This document shows positions 1 through 5,581 of a stretch of DNA of 8,081 bases, piece by piece (position 1 is the stretch's first letter; every line of letters starts with the position of its first letter). Position numbers and translations under genes: made by a program. Source of the stretch: Acidilobaceae archaeon (GTDB taxonomy: Archaea; Thermoproteota; Thermoprotei_A; Sulfolobales; Acidilobaceae); contig JALWGG010000227.1 of NCBI GenBank assembly GCA_027013765.1, positions 1-8,081 on the forward strand, read 5' to 3'. The notes under the pieces are model-generated. The model was given only the letters and a program-made list of their open reading frames with translations, made no database searches and was not told where the DNA came from.

Positions 1-542
1 GCTTCAAGCTTCTCCAGCGCCTCCAGCCTGGTCTTCCTAGGCATCCTGCTGTGGAAGCCTAGTATGCGGGGCTTGCAGCTGCTGGATAGGGCTTCAAGCT
101 TCTTGAGGACCTGTAGGACTAGGGTGGTTGTGGGGAGTATTATATAGCTCCTCCCGCCCTCCCTGCACGCCAGGTATAATGCTGCCACCGCTCCAAATGT
201 AGTCTTCCCCGTGCCTGTGGGTGCTATTATTGAGAAGCTGTCCCCCCTGACCAGCCTCCTGATCCAGGTCCTCTGAGCCCCCCAGGGCCGCGAGCCTACA
301 AGCTCCTCGAAGAACCCGATGAGCCTCCTGGACCCCTCCTCAAGCCTGTATAGCTCCCCATACCTCTTGAGGGTGCCTAGCTTCCTTAATGCATTGTATA
401 CCGCCTCCATGCCCTCCCCGGGGTCTACACCCGGGGGTATGCACCTCTCGCATACTCCAATGCTAGTGAGCCTACCCTCGCTTGCAGGACCTCCACAGTT
501 GGGGCAGGAGTGCCTGTAGACTCCTCTGCCGACCCCCTCCAT
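1..542 (-). CDS. rgy: Reverse gyrase, N-terminal 180 residues (runs off left edge)
   Basis: Reverse gyrase introduces positive supercoils into DNA using ATP; it fuses a helicase-like domain to a type IA topoisomerase. The visible part has an N-terminal zinc finger with Cys13, Cys16, Cys31 and Cys34 (CPNCGG ... CERC). A Walker A motif APTGTGKTT follows, with the lysine at residue 113, then a motif-Ia-like ILPTTTLV near residues 135-142. Order and spacing match the start of the family. The ATG at 542 is preceded by an in-frame TAG and by a purine-rich stretch (AGAGGAGA) about 5-8 bases upstream, so the start is secure. The family is usually about 1,100-1,250 residues, so the rest of the helicase and the whole topoisomerase domain lie beyond the left edge. 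It is transcribed away from the tiny plus-strand ORF at 704. I see no sign of degradation. Confidence 0.96.
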   Translation of the reverse strand, partial: MEGVGRGVYRHSCPNCGGPASEGRLTSIGVCERCIPPGVDPGEGMEAVYNALRKLGTLKRYGELYRLEEGSRRLIGFFEELVGSRPWGAQRTWIRRLVRGDSFSIIAPTGTGKTTFGAVAALYLACREGGRSYIILPTTTLVLQVLKKLEALSSSCKPRILGFHSRMPRKTRLEALEKLE

Positions 543-597
543 AAATGTTCTCCTCTACCCACATCAACCGTGTTTAGATTCTAGTAATGGTAGAGGT

Positions 598-607
598 GCT
601 TAAATAC
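598..607 (-). promoter_or_regulatory. TATA box of reverse gyrase
   Basis: Read on the minus strand the sequence is GTATTTAAGC, with purines (AAG) just upstream as in archaeal BRE elements. It is centred about 60 bases before the ATG at 542. Transcription would begin near 577 and leave a leader of about 35 bases containing a purine-rich ribosome-binding site. This is inferred from motif and spacing. Confidence 0.55.
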
Positions 608-643
608 CTTAACCAGCCTCCATGCCACACCCTGGACCCTAGG

Positions 644-692
644 CTATAGTCGAACTACTGCACGGCACATCCTTATAACTGCTCGACTACAG
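644..692. repeat. Imperfect inverted repeat around a TATA box
   Basis: The left arm CTATAGTCGAAC (644-655) and the right arm GCTCGACTACAG (681-692) match at 10 of 12 positions when one is reversed and complemented. The perfect core is TAGTCGA/TCGACTA. The 25-base loop holds the TATA-like TTATAA at 673-678. The arms therefore lie on either side of a promoter element in the region shared by reverse gyrase and the tiny ORF. This layout suits an operator for a dimeric regulator, or a hairpin. The rest of 543-703 shows no tRNA-like fold or box C/D motifs. Confidence 0.5.
673..678 (+). promoter_or_regulatory. TATA box before the tiny plus-strand ORF
   Basis: TTATAA lies 26-31 bases before the ATG at 704. 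That predicts a transcript starting almost at that ATG (leaderless), or about 14 bases before the alternative ATG at 716. A second AT-rich stretch at about 695-703 is too close to either start to be the TATA element. Confidence 0.4.
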
Positions 693-703
693 TTGATAAT
701 TAT

Positions 704-826
704 ATGGTGGTTGGAATGGGGAAGGCTATATTAGAGCGCGGGGGAGCCCGGGTATACAAGATGACTATGCAGGACCTCCGCGAGTATGAGTGGTACCTGG
801 CCCAGCAGGCTGGCCTGGGCTGCTAG
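704..826 (+). CDS. Hypothetical small protein, 40 residues (or 36 from 716)
   Basis: This ORF is too short for routine calling. It reads MVVGMGKAILERGG at the N-terminus, then VYKMTMQDLREYEWYLAQQ, then ends GLGC. Residues 19-35 would form a short, charged, aromatic-rich helix. The final cysteine is unpaired. Third codon positions are mostly G or C like the neighbouring genes, and a TATA box lies at the correct distance for the ATG at 704. An ATG at 716, in the same frame, has GGTGG five bases upstream and is an alternative start. The TAG stop shares the bases CTAG with the stop of the convergent MATE gene, a compact arrangement. I do not recognise a family and assign no function. A chance ORF of this length is possible, but the promoter spacing and coding-like composition favour a real gene. 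Confidence 0.45.
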   Translation: MVVGMGKAILERGGARVYKMTMQDLREYEWYLAQQAGLGC

Positions 827-2151
827 ACAAGCCTCCTTGCCAGCCTGGTAAAATACCTCCTATATATAACCGATAAGGCTACACCTCTCCCCACGACATC
901 TAGCGCCATGGCGCTCCAAGCCCCTAGAACGCATAATCCTGGGGGCATGTAGCCCGGTAGTATGTAGGCTGGGATGACGCGTAGAGTATAGAGGCTAGCC
1001 AGGTTTACTATGGTCGGTACAATAGTGTTTCCAGCACCCCTGATCGTCTGTGCAATAGTCATCTCAAGCCCAAGCGCTGGCTCGGTTAGCCCCGCTATCA
1101 CCAGGTAGATCCTGGATAACCGTGCAACCTCCGGGTCCTCGGTGAATAGTAGGGGCATGAATCCTGAGCCAAGTACTAGGACCGCCCCAGTCAGCCCGCC
1201 GAAGAGCAGGCTAGCCTTGCCGATCTCCCATCCAACCCTCCTAGCCTCAAGCACCCTACCGCCTCCAACCTCCTGCCCAACCATGCTTCCAGCAGCTGTA
1301 GCAATGCTGAACATGGGCAGGAAGGCTAGGGACTCTATCCTCACCCCTATCGTGTGGGCCGCAAGCGGCTTGTCACCGCACCCGGCGACGCTCCCGATAT
1401 AGGCAACGTTCCCGGTGACGAATGCCAGCCTCTCAACCATGCTTGGGAGCCCGACTCTGGCCGCCTTAAGGGCCCATGCCGAGGGCTTGACCGGTTTAAC
1501 CCTGAAGCCTAGCACTGTGGTATTTACATGTAGTATAGCTAGGTTGACCATAGTCGCTATCACCGATGCCAGGGAGGCGCCTGCAACCCCCATGGCTGGG
1601 AAGGGTCCTATACCGAGTATTAGGAGGGGGTCTAGGATGGTGTTCACTATAACCCCCCCGCCGGTAGCCACTAGTACAGGCCTGGTTAGGCCGGCCGCCC
1701 TATAGGCGGCGTCATAGACTAGGTATGCATACACTACCGGGAGCCCTAGGGCCCTGACCCTAAAGTAGTCCACAGCCTCAGCGAGGACCTCCCCCCGCGC
1801 GTTTAGGAGTATTAGCATGGGCTCCGCTGCATAGTAGCCGATGAGGCCTATAGGAACTGCTAGGACCGTGTTGCTGGTGACCGACTCCCCAATTATCCTC
1901 CCAGCGTCCCCGCCCCTGCCAGCTCCTATCGCCTGGCTCGCCAGGACCAGGGCCCCCATATACATCATTGTGGATCCGACGAAGAAGAGCCAGCCCAGGT
2001 AGCCTCCGACCCCTACTGCTGCGACCGCAGTGTCTCCCAGGAGGGAGACGAAGAACGTGTCTATGATCCATAGTATGCTGTCCAGGCTCTCGGCCACCAT
2101 CAGGGGCCATGCTATCCTCCAAGCCCTCCTGGCAATCTCCCTATCGATCAT
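823..2151 (-). CDS. MATE family multidrug/metabolite transporter
   Basis: This is a 442-residue, twelve-helix inner membrane antiporter of the multidrug and toxic compound extrusion family, which exports substrates in exchange for H+ or Na+. The internal two-fold repeat is visible: each half has a MATE-type opening helix and a following VGQEVGGGR-like or ASQAIGAGR-like segment (about residues 71-79 and 291-299). Asp31 in IIDTFF and the NTILDP motif (Asn170, Asp174) match the conserved N-lobe acidic residues of archaeal MATEs; from memory they correspond to Asp41, Asn180 and Asp184 of PfMATE with a constant offset of ten. Length is normal for the family. An in-frame TAG six codons upstream fixes the ATG at 2151. 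No strong ribosome-binding site is present; the TATA box at 2188 predicts a very short leader. Substrate cannot be read from sequence. Confidence 0.93.
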   Translation of the reverse strand: MIDREIARRAWRIAWPLMVAESLDSILWIIDTFFVSLLGDTAVAAVGVGGYLGWLFFVGSTMMYMGALVLASQAIGAGRGGDAGRIIGESVTSNTVLAVPIGLIGYYAAEPMLILLNARGEVLAEAVDYFRVRALGLPVVYAYLVYDAAYRAAGLTRPVLVATGGGVIVNTILDPLLILGIGPFPAMGVAGASLASVIATMVNLAILHVNTTVLGFRVKPVKPSAWALKAARVGLPSMVERLAFVTGNVAYIGSVAGCGDKPLAAHTIGVRIESLAFLPMFSIATAAGSMVGQEVGGGRVLEARRVGWEIGKASLLFGGLTGAVLVLGSGFMPLLFTEDPEVARLSRIYLVIAGLTEPALGLEMTIAQTIRGAGNTIVPTIVNLASLYTLRVIPAYILPGYMPPGLCVLGAWSAMALDVVGRGVALSVIYRRYFTRLARRLV

Positions 2152-2187
2152 GGCCTACAGCACGGTCATAACTTGTGTGCCAGCTGG

Positions 2188-2195
2188 TTTAAAAT
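2188..2195 (-). promoter_or_regulatory. TATA box of the MATE gene
   Basis: Read on the minus strand as ATTTTAAA, it is centred about 41 bases before the ATG at 2151, so transcription should start near 2165 and leave a leader of about 14 bases. It lies in the 68-base gap after the ribonuclease gene, which indicates the transporter can be transcribed on its own. Confidence 0.6.
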
Positions 2196-2219
2196 GGAGG
2201 TACATGCATGGCATTGATG

Positions 2220-3482
2220 CTAGGCTTCTATGAAATCCCCCGAGCCTGGGGTCTCTACGTCTAGCCCGAGCTCCTCCCTTATCCTAGTGGATAGGGCCTC
2301 CTGGGCCTGGGGGTCTCCGTGTACTAGGACCACCCTCTCGACGCCCCTAATACCCCTGAGGACCTCTATTATGCCGTTCTGGTCTATGTGACTCGACAGG
2401 TCGAACCACTCCACCCTCGCCTTGACAGGGATCTCCTCCTCACCGTAAGTCCCCCTCTCTATGATCTGCCTCCCATTGGTGCCGGGGGCCTGGTAGCTGA
2501 CTAGGAATACGGCATTCCTCTCATTGGTGGCCATCTTCTTCAGGTAGTATAGGCTGGGGCCCCCCTTGATCATGCCGCTGCTGGCAATTATCACTCCAGG
2601 CTTCTTGTAGGCCCTCCTACGGTCCTGCCACCCCCTGACCATCCTGAAGTCTATTATAGCCGATTCCAGGAGGCTTGGCCTGTATATGTATCTAGGGTGG
2701 GCCAGGTACAGCTCCGTCACCTGCCTGATCATGCCATCAACCCATACAGGGTACTCGAAGCCCCTCTCCGCCAGTATAGCCATCACCTCCTGCCCCCTGG
2801 AGACGCTGAATGCGGGGACTAGCACCGTCCCCCCGGCCTCGACGACCTCCCTGACCGACTGGTAGAACCTCTCCTCCGTCTCCCTCCTGGGCGGGTGGTT
2901 TGAGTCGCCATATGTCGACTCGATTATCACCGTCTCTGCCTCTACCCCCTCAAGCTTTGCTGGTGCTACTAGCTTCGTGTAGATATTGTTCACGTCGCTT
3001 GTATACAGTATCCTGGACCCGTCCACCTCTACTAGGACTGACGCGCTCCCCGGTATATGGCCGCTATCAAGTAGCTTGAATGTGAAGGAGCCTGTATTAA
3101 CCTCCTCCCCGTAGCTTATGCTAGTCGCCTTGGCCAGCATCTCGTCGACACTGTACTCGTCGAAGGGTAGCATGGGCCCGTTGAGCTTTATCATGTCATA
3201 TAGTAGCAGCCTTGACACGTCTAGCGTGAGCGGCGTCCCGTAGAGGGGGGGCATCACGCTTATGAACAGGCTCGGGGCGGCGCCCACGTGATCCAGGTGG
3301 CTGTGGGTCAATACAACCCCGTCCAGGTCCCTGGGCCTCACGTGGCCGGGGAATATTGGGTTATCCTGGTCGTCGAAGTTGACGCCGTAGTCTAGTAGGA
3401 GGCCTCTACCCCTGCCATCCTCGACTAGTATGGCTGCCCTGCCGACCTCCCTACCGCTGCCTAGCACTCTGATCTTTGCCAA
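2220..3482 (-). CDS. Beta-CASP metallo-beta-lactamase ribonuclease (aCPSF2-like)
   Basis: A 420-residue RNA nuclease of the CPSF73/RNase J superfamily, acting in the cytoplasm on RNA ends. All catalytic signatures are present: HSHLDH (His60, His62, Asp64, His65), GHIPGS (His142), TSD (Asp163), beta-CASP motif A ESTYGD (Glu188), motif B SSHID (His365) and motif C VHGD (His388). It lacks the N-terminal KH domains of aCPSF1 and fits the shorter archaeal aCPSF2 type. From memory, a crenarchaeal member (Sulfolobus solfataricus Sso0386) has 5'-to-3' exonuclease activity, reported first under the name RNase J. The start is TTG at 3482: the product then begins MAKIRVLGSGREVGR, the usual N-terminus, and GAGGGTGGAGGA directly precedes it. 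No in-frame ATG or GTG was found in the 58 bases upstream. It has its own promoter just after the ArcS-like gene. Confidence 0.94.
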   Translation of the reverse strand: MAKIRVLGSGREVGRAAILVEDGRGRGLLLDYGVNFDDQDNPIFPGHVRPRDLDGVVLTHSHLDHVGAAPSLFISVMPPLYGTPLTLDVSRLLLYDMIKLNGPMLPFDEYSVDEMLAKATSISYGEEVNTGSFTFKLLDSGHIPGSASVLVEVDGSRILYTSDVNNIYTKLVAPAKLEGVEAETVIIESTYGDSNHPPRRETEERFYQSVREVVEAGGTVLVPAFSVSRGQEVMAILAERGFEYPVWVDGMIRQVTELYLAHPRYIYRPSLLESAIIDFRMVRGWQDRRRAYKKPGVIIASSGMIKGGPSLYYLKKMATNERNAVFLVSYQAPGTNGRQIIERGTYGEEEIPVKARVEWFDLSSHIDQNGIIEVLRGIRGVERVVLVHGDPQAQEALSTRIREELGLDVETPGSGDFIEA

Positions 3483-3548
3483 TCCTCCACCCTCTATACG
3501 TGCTATTCTCCAGCATGCTCCTCCAAGATGACTTGTGGGGCGGGGCTC

Positions 3549-3554
3549 TTATAA
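3549..3554 (-). promoter_or_regulatory. TATA box of the beta-CASP ribonuclease gene
   Basis: TTATAA on the minus strand (context AAGTTATAAGAG) begins two bases after the stop codon of the ArcS-like gene. Transcription would start near 3525, giving a leader of roughly 40 bases ending in a purine-rich ribosome-binding site before the TTG. The ribonuclease is therefore probably not dependent on read-through from the archaeosine genes. Confidence 0.55.
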
Positions 3555-3555
3555 C

Positions 3556-4266
3556 TTAACTATGAGGCGCTCCCAATAACTCCTCTAGGCCCCTTGCAAG
3601 GGCCCCTAGCCCAGTCCTAGTTACTAGTATTATATCCGGGTCGGAGTCATACCCTAGCCCCAGCCCGGCCTCCTCTACTTCCCCCCAAGGCACGCTCCTA
3701 GGAGCTAAGTTTACAATCTCTATGCCGAGGCTCCTTGACGCGTCCACCACAGCCTTCCACGAGTCGCTGTCCCATCTTAGGTATGCCGCCCATCTTTCAT
3801 AGTAGCTTGAGTACTTCTCCATGTATCCCCTAAGCCTCTCTGCTAGGACCCTCCTGTAGCACTCCCTGATTGCCTGGGTCTCGTGCCCCGGGTTCCAGTC
3901 ATAGGCTGTGTATGGCCAGTGCTCGTCGAGCTCCCTGGGGACGACTCCTGCATTCGTCACTATGACCTCGTGCACCACCCCCTTCTTGATGTATCCCGCG
4001 ATCCTAGACCTTATCAGGTAGTGGATGTAGCTTTGGCTGTAGGGCTTCCCATAGCTGCACGGAAGTATCAGGGCTAGCTTATACCTCCTACTAGGCCTAT
4101 ACTCCCTGAGTAGCCTCTCATACCCGTCGTCGAATGGGTAGCCTTTAAGGTATCTGTAGCCCACTCCCCGTAGGTATTCCCTGGCCCCCCGGGGCTTTAC
4201 CCAGTCCAGCTCATCCCCACTCCAGACTACTTCTGGGCACTCCCCTGCCTCCCTGCTATCACCCAC
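3556..4266 (-). CDS. arcS: Minimal ArcS-like archaeosine synthase domain protein (DUF5591)
   Basis: ArcS modifies the preQ0 base at position 15 of archaeal tRNA; current biochemistry has it attach lysine, after which the radical SAM enzyme RaSEA yields archaeosine. This 236-residue protein carries the ArcS-specific motif PC-X3-KPY-X2-S-X2-H exactly: Pro69-Cys70, Lys74-Pro75-Tyr76, Ser79, His82. A second family-like stretch, NAGVVPRELDEHWPYTAYD, follows at about 105-123. Full-length euryarchaeal ArcS is more than twice as long, with a TGT-like N-terminal part and a PUA domain; neither is present here, so this is a stand-alone catalytic domain. The GTG start at 4266 has a strong ribosome-binding site (GGGGTGGAG) inside the preceding gene, with a 40-base overlap implying coupled translation. 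The first 25 or so residues look poorly conserved. Archaeosine synthesis is an inference from motif plus partner gene. Confidence 0.82.
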   Translation of the reverse strand: MGDSREAGECPEVVWSGDELDWVKPRGAREYLRGVGYRYLKGYPFDDGYERLLREYRPSRRYKLALILPCSYGKPYSQSYIHYLIRSRIAGYIKKGVVHEVIVTNAGVVPRELDEHWPYTAYDWNPGHETQAIRECYRRVLAERLRGYMEKYSSYYERWAAYLRWDSDSWKAVVDASRSLGIEIVNLAPRSVPWGEVEEAGLGLGYDSDPDIILVTRTGLGALARGLEELLGAPHS

Positions 4267-4976
4267 TGGTCTCCACCCCAGTCAACTAGGTCTGCATGCT
4301 CCTCCAGGATCCTGGCTAGCCCCCTGCTGACCCCTACGGGTCTTGGGTGGCTCGGGCTATACCTCCTATACCTTATAGCGATCACGCCGTCGAACATCCT
4401 CTTAAAGGCCTTCAGGCTCCTCACGACGCTCTCCTCCGGTATACCCTCCATGCCGAATAGCAGGTATGTCCAGAACTCGACTGGCAGCCCCATCCTCCTA
4501 GTCTCCAGCCTGAGCCTGTATATCCTCTCCAGCTCCGTGTCTGGCATGTCCTTGCCGAGGACCTCGTTCCTTATCCTCTCGTCAACCGTCTCGAACCCTA
4601 TCCTGACGACCAGCCTCCTCGGCTCGAAGAGCTGTAGTAGCCTCCTCACGGAGTCTATATCCACATACTCGCTCCTCTCCTCAACCTCGAATACAGTCCC
4701 GGATGCGAGGGGCCTCAGGTCCTCCAGGACCTTGTATGGGAGCTCGTGGATGCTCCCGCCGTTGAATACGGCGACCCTCTCGGGCCCCCAAGACTCCTTG
4801 ACCTTCAAGGCCTCCCCGATGATCCTGCTGTTCGCTTCGAACAGCTTGGCTGGGTGGAGGGTCTGCTCCAGGGCGAAGGGGCAGAACGTGCACTTGCCAT
4901 AGGCGCATGGGTAGCCCTGGAGTATCACTACAAGCCTCCTACCAAGCTTATCCTCATACCTGAATACTCCCAGCAC
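4227..4976 (-). CDS. Radical SAM protein, probable RaSEA-type archaeosine enzyme
   Basis: A 249-residue radical SAM enzyme. The iron-sulfur cluster cysteines are Cys24, Cys29 and Cys32, spaced CX4CX2C rather than the common CX3CX2C. FNGGSI (71-76) is the glycine-rich SAM-binding strand. EERSEYV (99-105) and RIGFETVDERIRNEVLGKDM (125-144) resemble the Elp3-like core shared by the TIGR01210/RaSEA family, where the cysteine spacing is also variable. RaSEA converts the lysine-bearing preQ0 of tRNA position 15 into archaeosine and is known to work with ArcS; the ArcS-like gene overlaps this one by 40 bases. The protein is shorter than most euryarchaeal RaSEA (about 300-350 residues). The GTG at 4976 is supported by GGGGAGG five bases upstream. 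No convincing TATA box precedes it, so it may be transcribed with the CBS gene 48 bases upstream. An Elp3-like enzyme of other function remains possible. Confidence 0.8.
   Translation of the reverse strand: MLGVFRYEDKLGRRLVVILQGYPCAYGKCTFCPFALEQTLHPAKLFEANSRIIGEALKVKESWGPERVAVFNGGSIHELPYKVLEDLRPLASGTVFEVEERSEYVDIDSVRRLLQLFEPRRLVVRIGFETVDERIRNEVLGKDMPDTELERIYRLRLETRRMGLPVEFWTYLLFGMEGIPEESVVRSLKAFKRMFDGVIAIRYRRYSPSHPRPVGVSRGLARILEEHADLVDWGGDQWVIAGRQGSAQK
4271..4279 (-). promoter_or_regulatory. Ribosome-binding site inside the radical SAM gene
   Basis: GGGGTGGAG on the minus strand ends four bases before the GTG of the ArcS-like gene. It is complementary to the usual 3' end of crenarchaeal 16S rRNA. 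It lies wholly within the coding sequence of the upstream gene and decides the start of the overlapping gene. Confidence 0.65.
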
Positions 4977-4981
4977 TCCAG

Positions 4982-4988
4982 CCTCCCC
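4982..4988 (-). promoter_or_regulatory. Ribosome-binding site of the radical SAM gene
   Basis: GGGGAGG on the minus strand, five bases before the GTG at 4976. It supports that GTG as the true start in a gene without an ATG nearby. Confidence 0.6.
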
Positions 4989-4991
4989 GGC

Positions 4992-5008
4992 TAGGGGCCC
5001 TACAGTAG
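4992..5008. repeat. Two adjoining short palindromes in the CBS/radical SAM gap
   Basis: TAGGG-G-CCCTA (4992-5002) runs into CTAC-A-GTAG (5000-5008), sharing three bases. Both are perfect odd-length palindromes in a 48-base intergenic gap. They could be a protein-binding site or a processing hairpin between two genes that may share a transcript, but each is short enough to arise by chance. Confidence 0.3.
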
Positions 5009-5024
5009 CTTTCCAACCCCCCGG

Positions 5025-5441
5025 TTAGCCTGCTGAGTGTAGCTCCTCAACGTCGACCTCGCTTGCTAGGGCCCTTGAGAGGTCCCTTATGCTTATTACA
5101 CCTACAAGCCTCCCTTCCGGGTCCACTACGGGTAGGTGCCTGAAGCCGAAGTGTATCATCATGTCCAGGGCCTTCCTGACGGTCTCGTTCTCCCTTATCG
5201 TCAGTGGGTTCCTGGTCATTACATCCCTCAGCCTGGTCCCACTGGGGTCTAGGCCGCGGGCGCACACCCTCATAAGGAGGTCCCTCTCAGTGAATATTCC
5301 TATGGGCTTCATCGAGTCATCTACTATAACGACGCTCCCCACATTCTCGCGGCTCATCTTCTCTATAGCTGCCGATACCGTGTCGTCTTCACGCATCACT
5401 ATCGTGCTCCTACCCACCAGGGATACCACTGGCACATCCAT
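5025..5441 (-). CDS. Two-CBS-domain regulatory protein
   Basis: A 138-residue soluble protein made only of a CBS pair. Such pairs bind adenosyl ligands (AMP, ATP, SAM and others) and usually act as sensors. The first CBS repeat spans about residues 7-60 (TVSAAIEKMSRENVGSVVIV, then GIFTERDLL) and the second about 73-127 (VMTRNPLTI, then GVISIRDLS). A longer reading from 5603 exists in the same frame, but I reject it: its extra 54 residues are of mixed, non-conserved character, they contain the TATA box at 5489-5497, and they overlap the C/D box RNA on the other strand. The ATG at 5441 sits behind GGTGGAG, about eight bases away, and gives the normal CBS-pair N-terminus. An in-frame GTG three codons upstream is a lesser alternative. 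It is 48 bases before the radical SAM gene and may share its transcript; a link to archaeosine synthesis is not shown. Confidence 0.9.
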   Translation of the reverse strand: MDVPVVSLVGRSTIVMREDDTVSAAIEKMSRENVGSVVIVDDSMKPIGIFTERDLLMRVCARGLDPSGTRLRDVMTRNPLTIRENETVRKALDMMIHFGFRHLPVVDPEGRLVGVISIRDLSRALASEVDVEELHSAG

Positions 5442-5488
5442 GTGCTGCACTCCACCCACCCTACACCTAGCAGTGGTTGCATGCCCGG

Positions 5489-5497
5489 TAAATAAAG
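5489..5497. promoter_or_regulatory. Near-symmetric TATA box, possibly bidirectional
   Basis: On the minus strand CTTTATTTA is centred about 52 bases before the CBS ATG at 5441, predicting a leader of about 25 bases. On the plus strand TAAATAAAG is centred about 27 bases before 5520, the expected 5' end of the C/D box RNA. One AT-rich element could therefore serve both directions. This is inference from spacing; the element is the only AT-rich stretch in the spacer besides the one at 5582. Confidence 0.5.
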
Positions 5498-5518
5498 CCG
5501 AGGCATTAGTGTATACAT

Positions 5519-5580
5519 GGGTGATGAAATGCGCCTCCACTGACCCCCAGGGGGATGAGGTTAGGGCAAGAGGCTGACAC
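5519..5580 (+). ncRNA. Candidate archaeal C/D box guide RNA (2'-O-methylation)
   Basis: Archaeal C/D box sRNAs guide fibrillarin to methylate ribose on rRNA or tRNA. Here box C is a perfect GTGATGA (5521-5527), D' is CTGA (5540-5543) and D is CTGA (5574-5577). C' is either GGGATGA (5552-5558, one mismatch) or ATGAGGT (5555-5561, two mismatches). The C-to-D' guide is exactly 12 bases, and the second C' choice gives 12 bases for the other guide, the spacing the archaeal complex needs. C to D spans 57 bases, the usual size. The guides are AATGCGCCTCCA and TAGGGCAAGAGG. By the N+5 rule they would methylate the G five bases into UGGAGGCGCAUU and the U five bases into CCUCUUGCCCUA. The terminal stem is weak, two pairs at best. 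A TATA element at 5489-5497 is correctly spaced. No target was identified from memory. Confidence 0.7.
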
Positions 5581-5581
5581 G

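Noticed and set aside
1..103. 13-base direct repeat GCTTCAAGCTTCT at 1-13 and 91-103
   Set aside because: Both copies are in frame in reverse gyrase and encode KLEA-type helix segments; two copies of so short a sequence do not suggest an element.
319..519. 66-residue plus-strand open frame
   Set aside because: It lies opposite the reverse gyrase zinc finger and linker and is low in complexity (serine, proline, leucine); a shadow of the real gene.
695..703. AT-rich ATAATTATA just before the tiny ORF as a TATA box
   Set aside because: It would place transcription start inside the ORF, beyond both candidate ATGs; TTATAA at 673-678 is better spaced.
543..703. Possible tRNA or other structured RNA in the reverse gyrase spacer
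   Set aside because: No T-loop (GTTCRA) or cloverleaf pairing was found; the only structure is the inverted repeat around the TATA box.
4450..4902. 150-residue plus-strand open frame
   Set aside because: Entirely antisense to the radical SAM gene, whose motifs are clear on the other strand; its serine/leucine-rich make-up is typical of an antisense shadow.
5100..5162. Box C-like ATGATGA on the minus strand at 5156-5162
   Set aside because: It lies inside the CBS coding sequence and no CTGA box follows within 60 bases.
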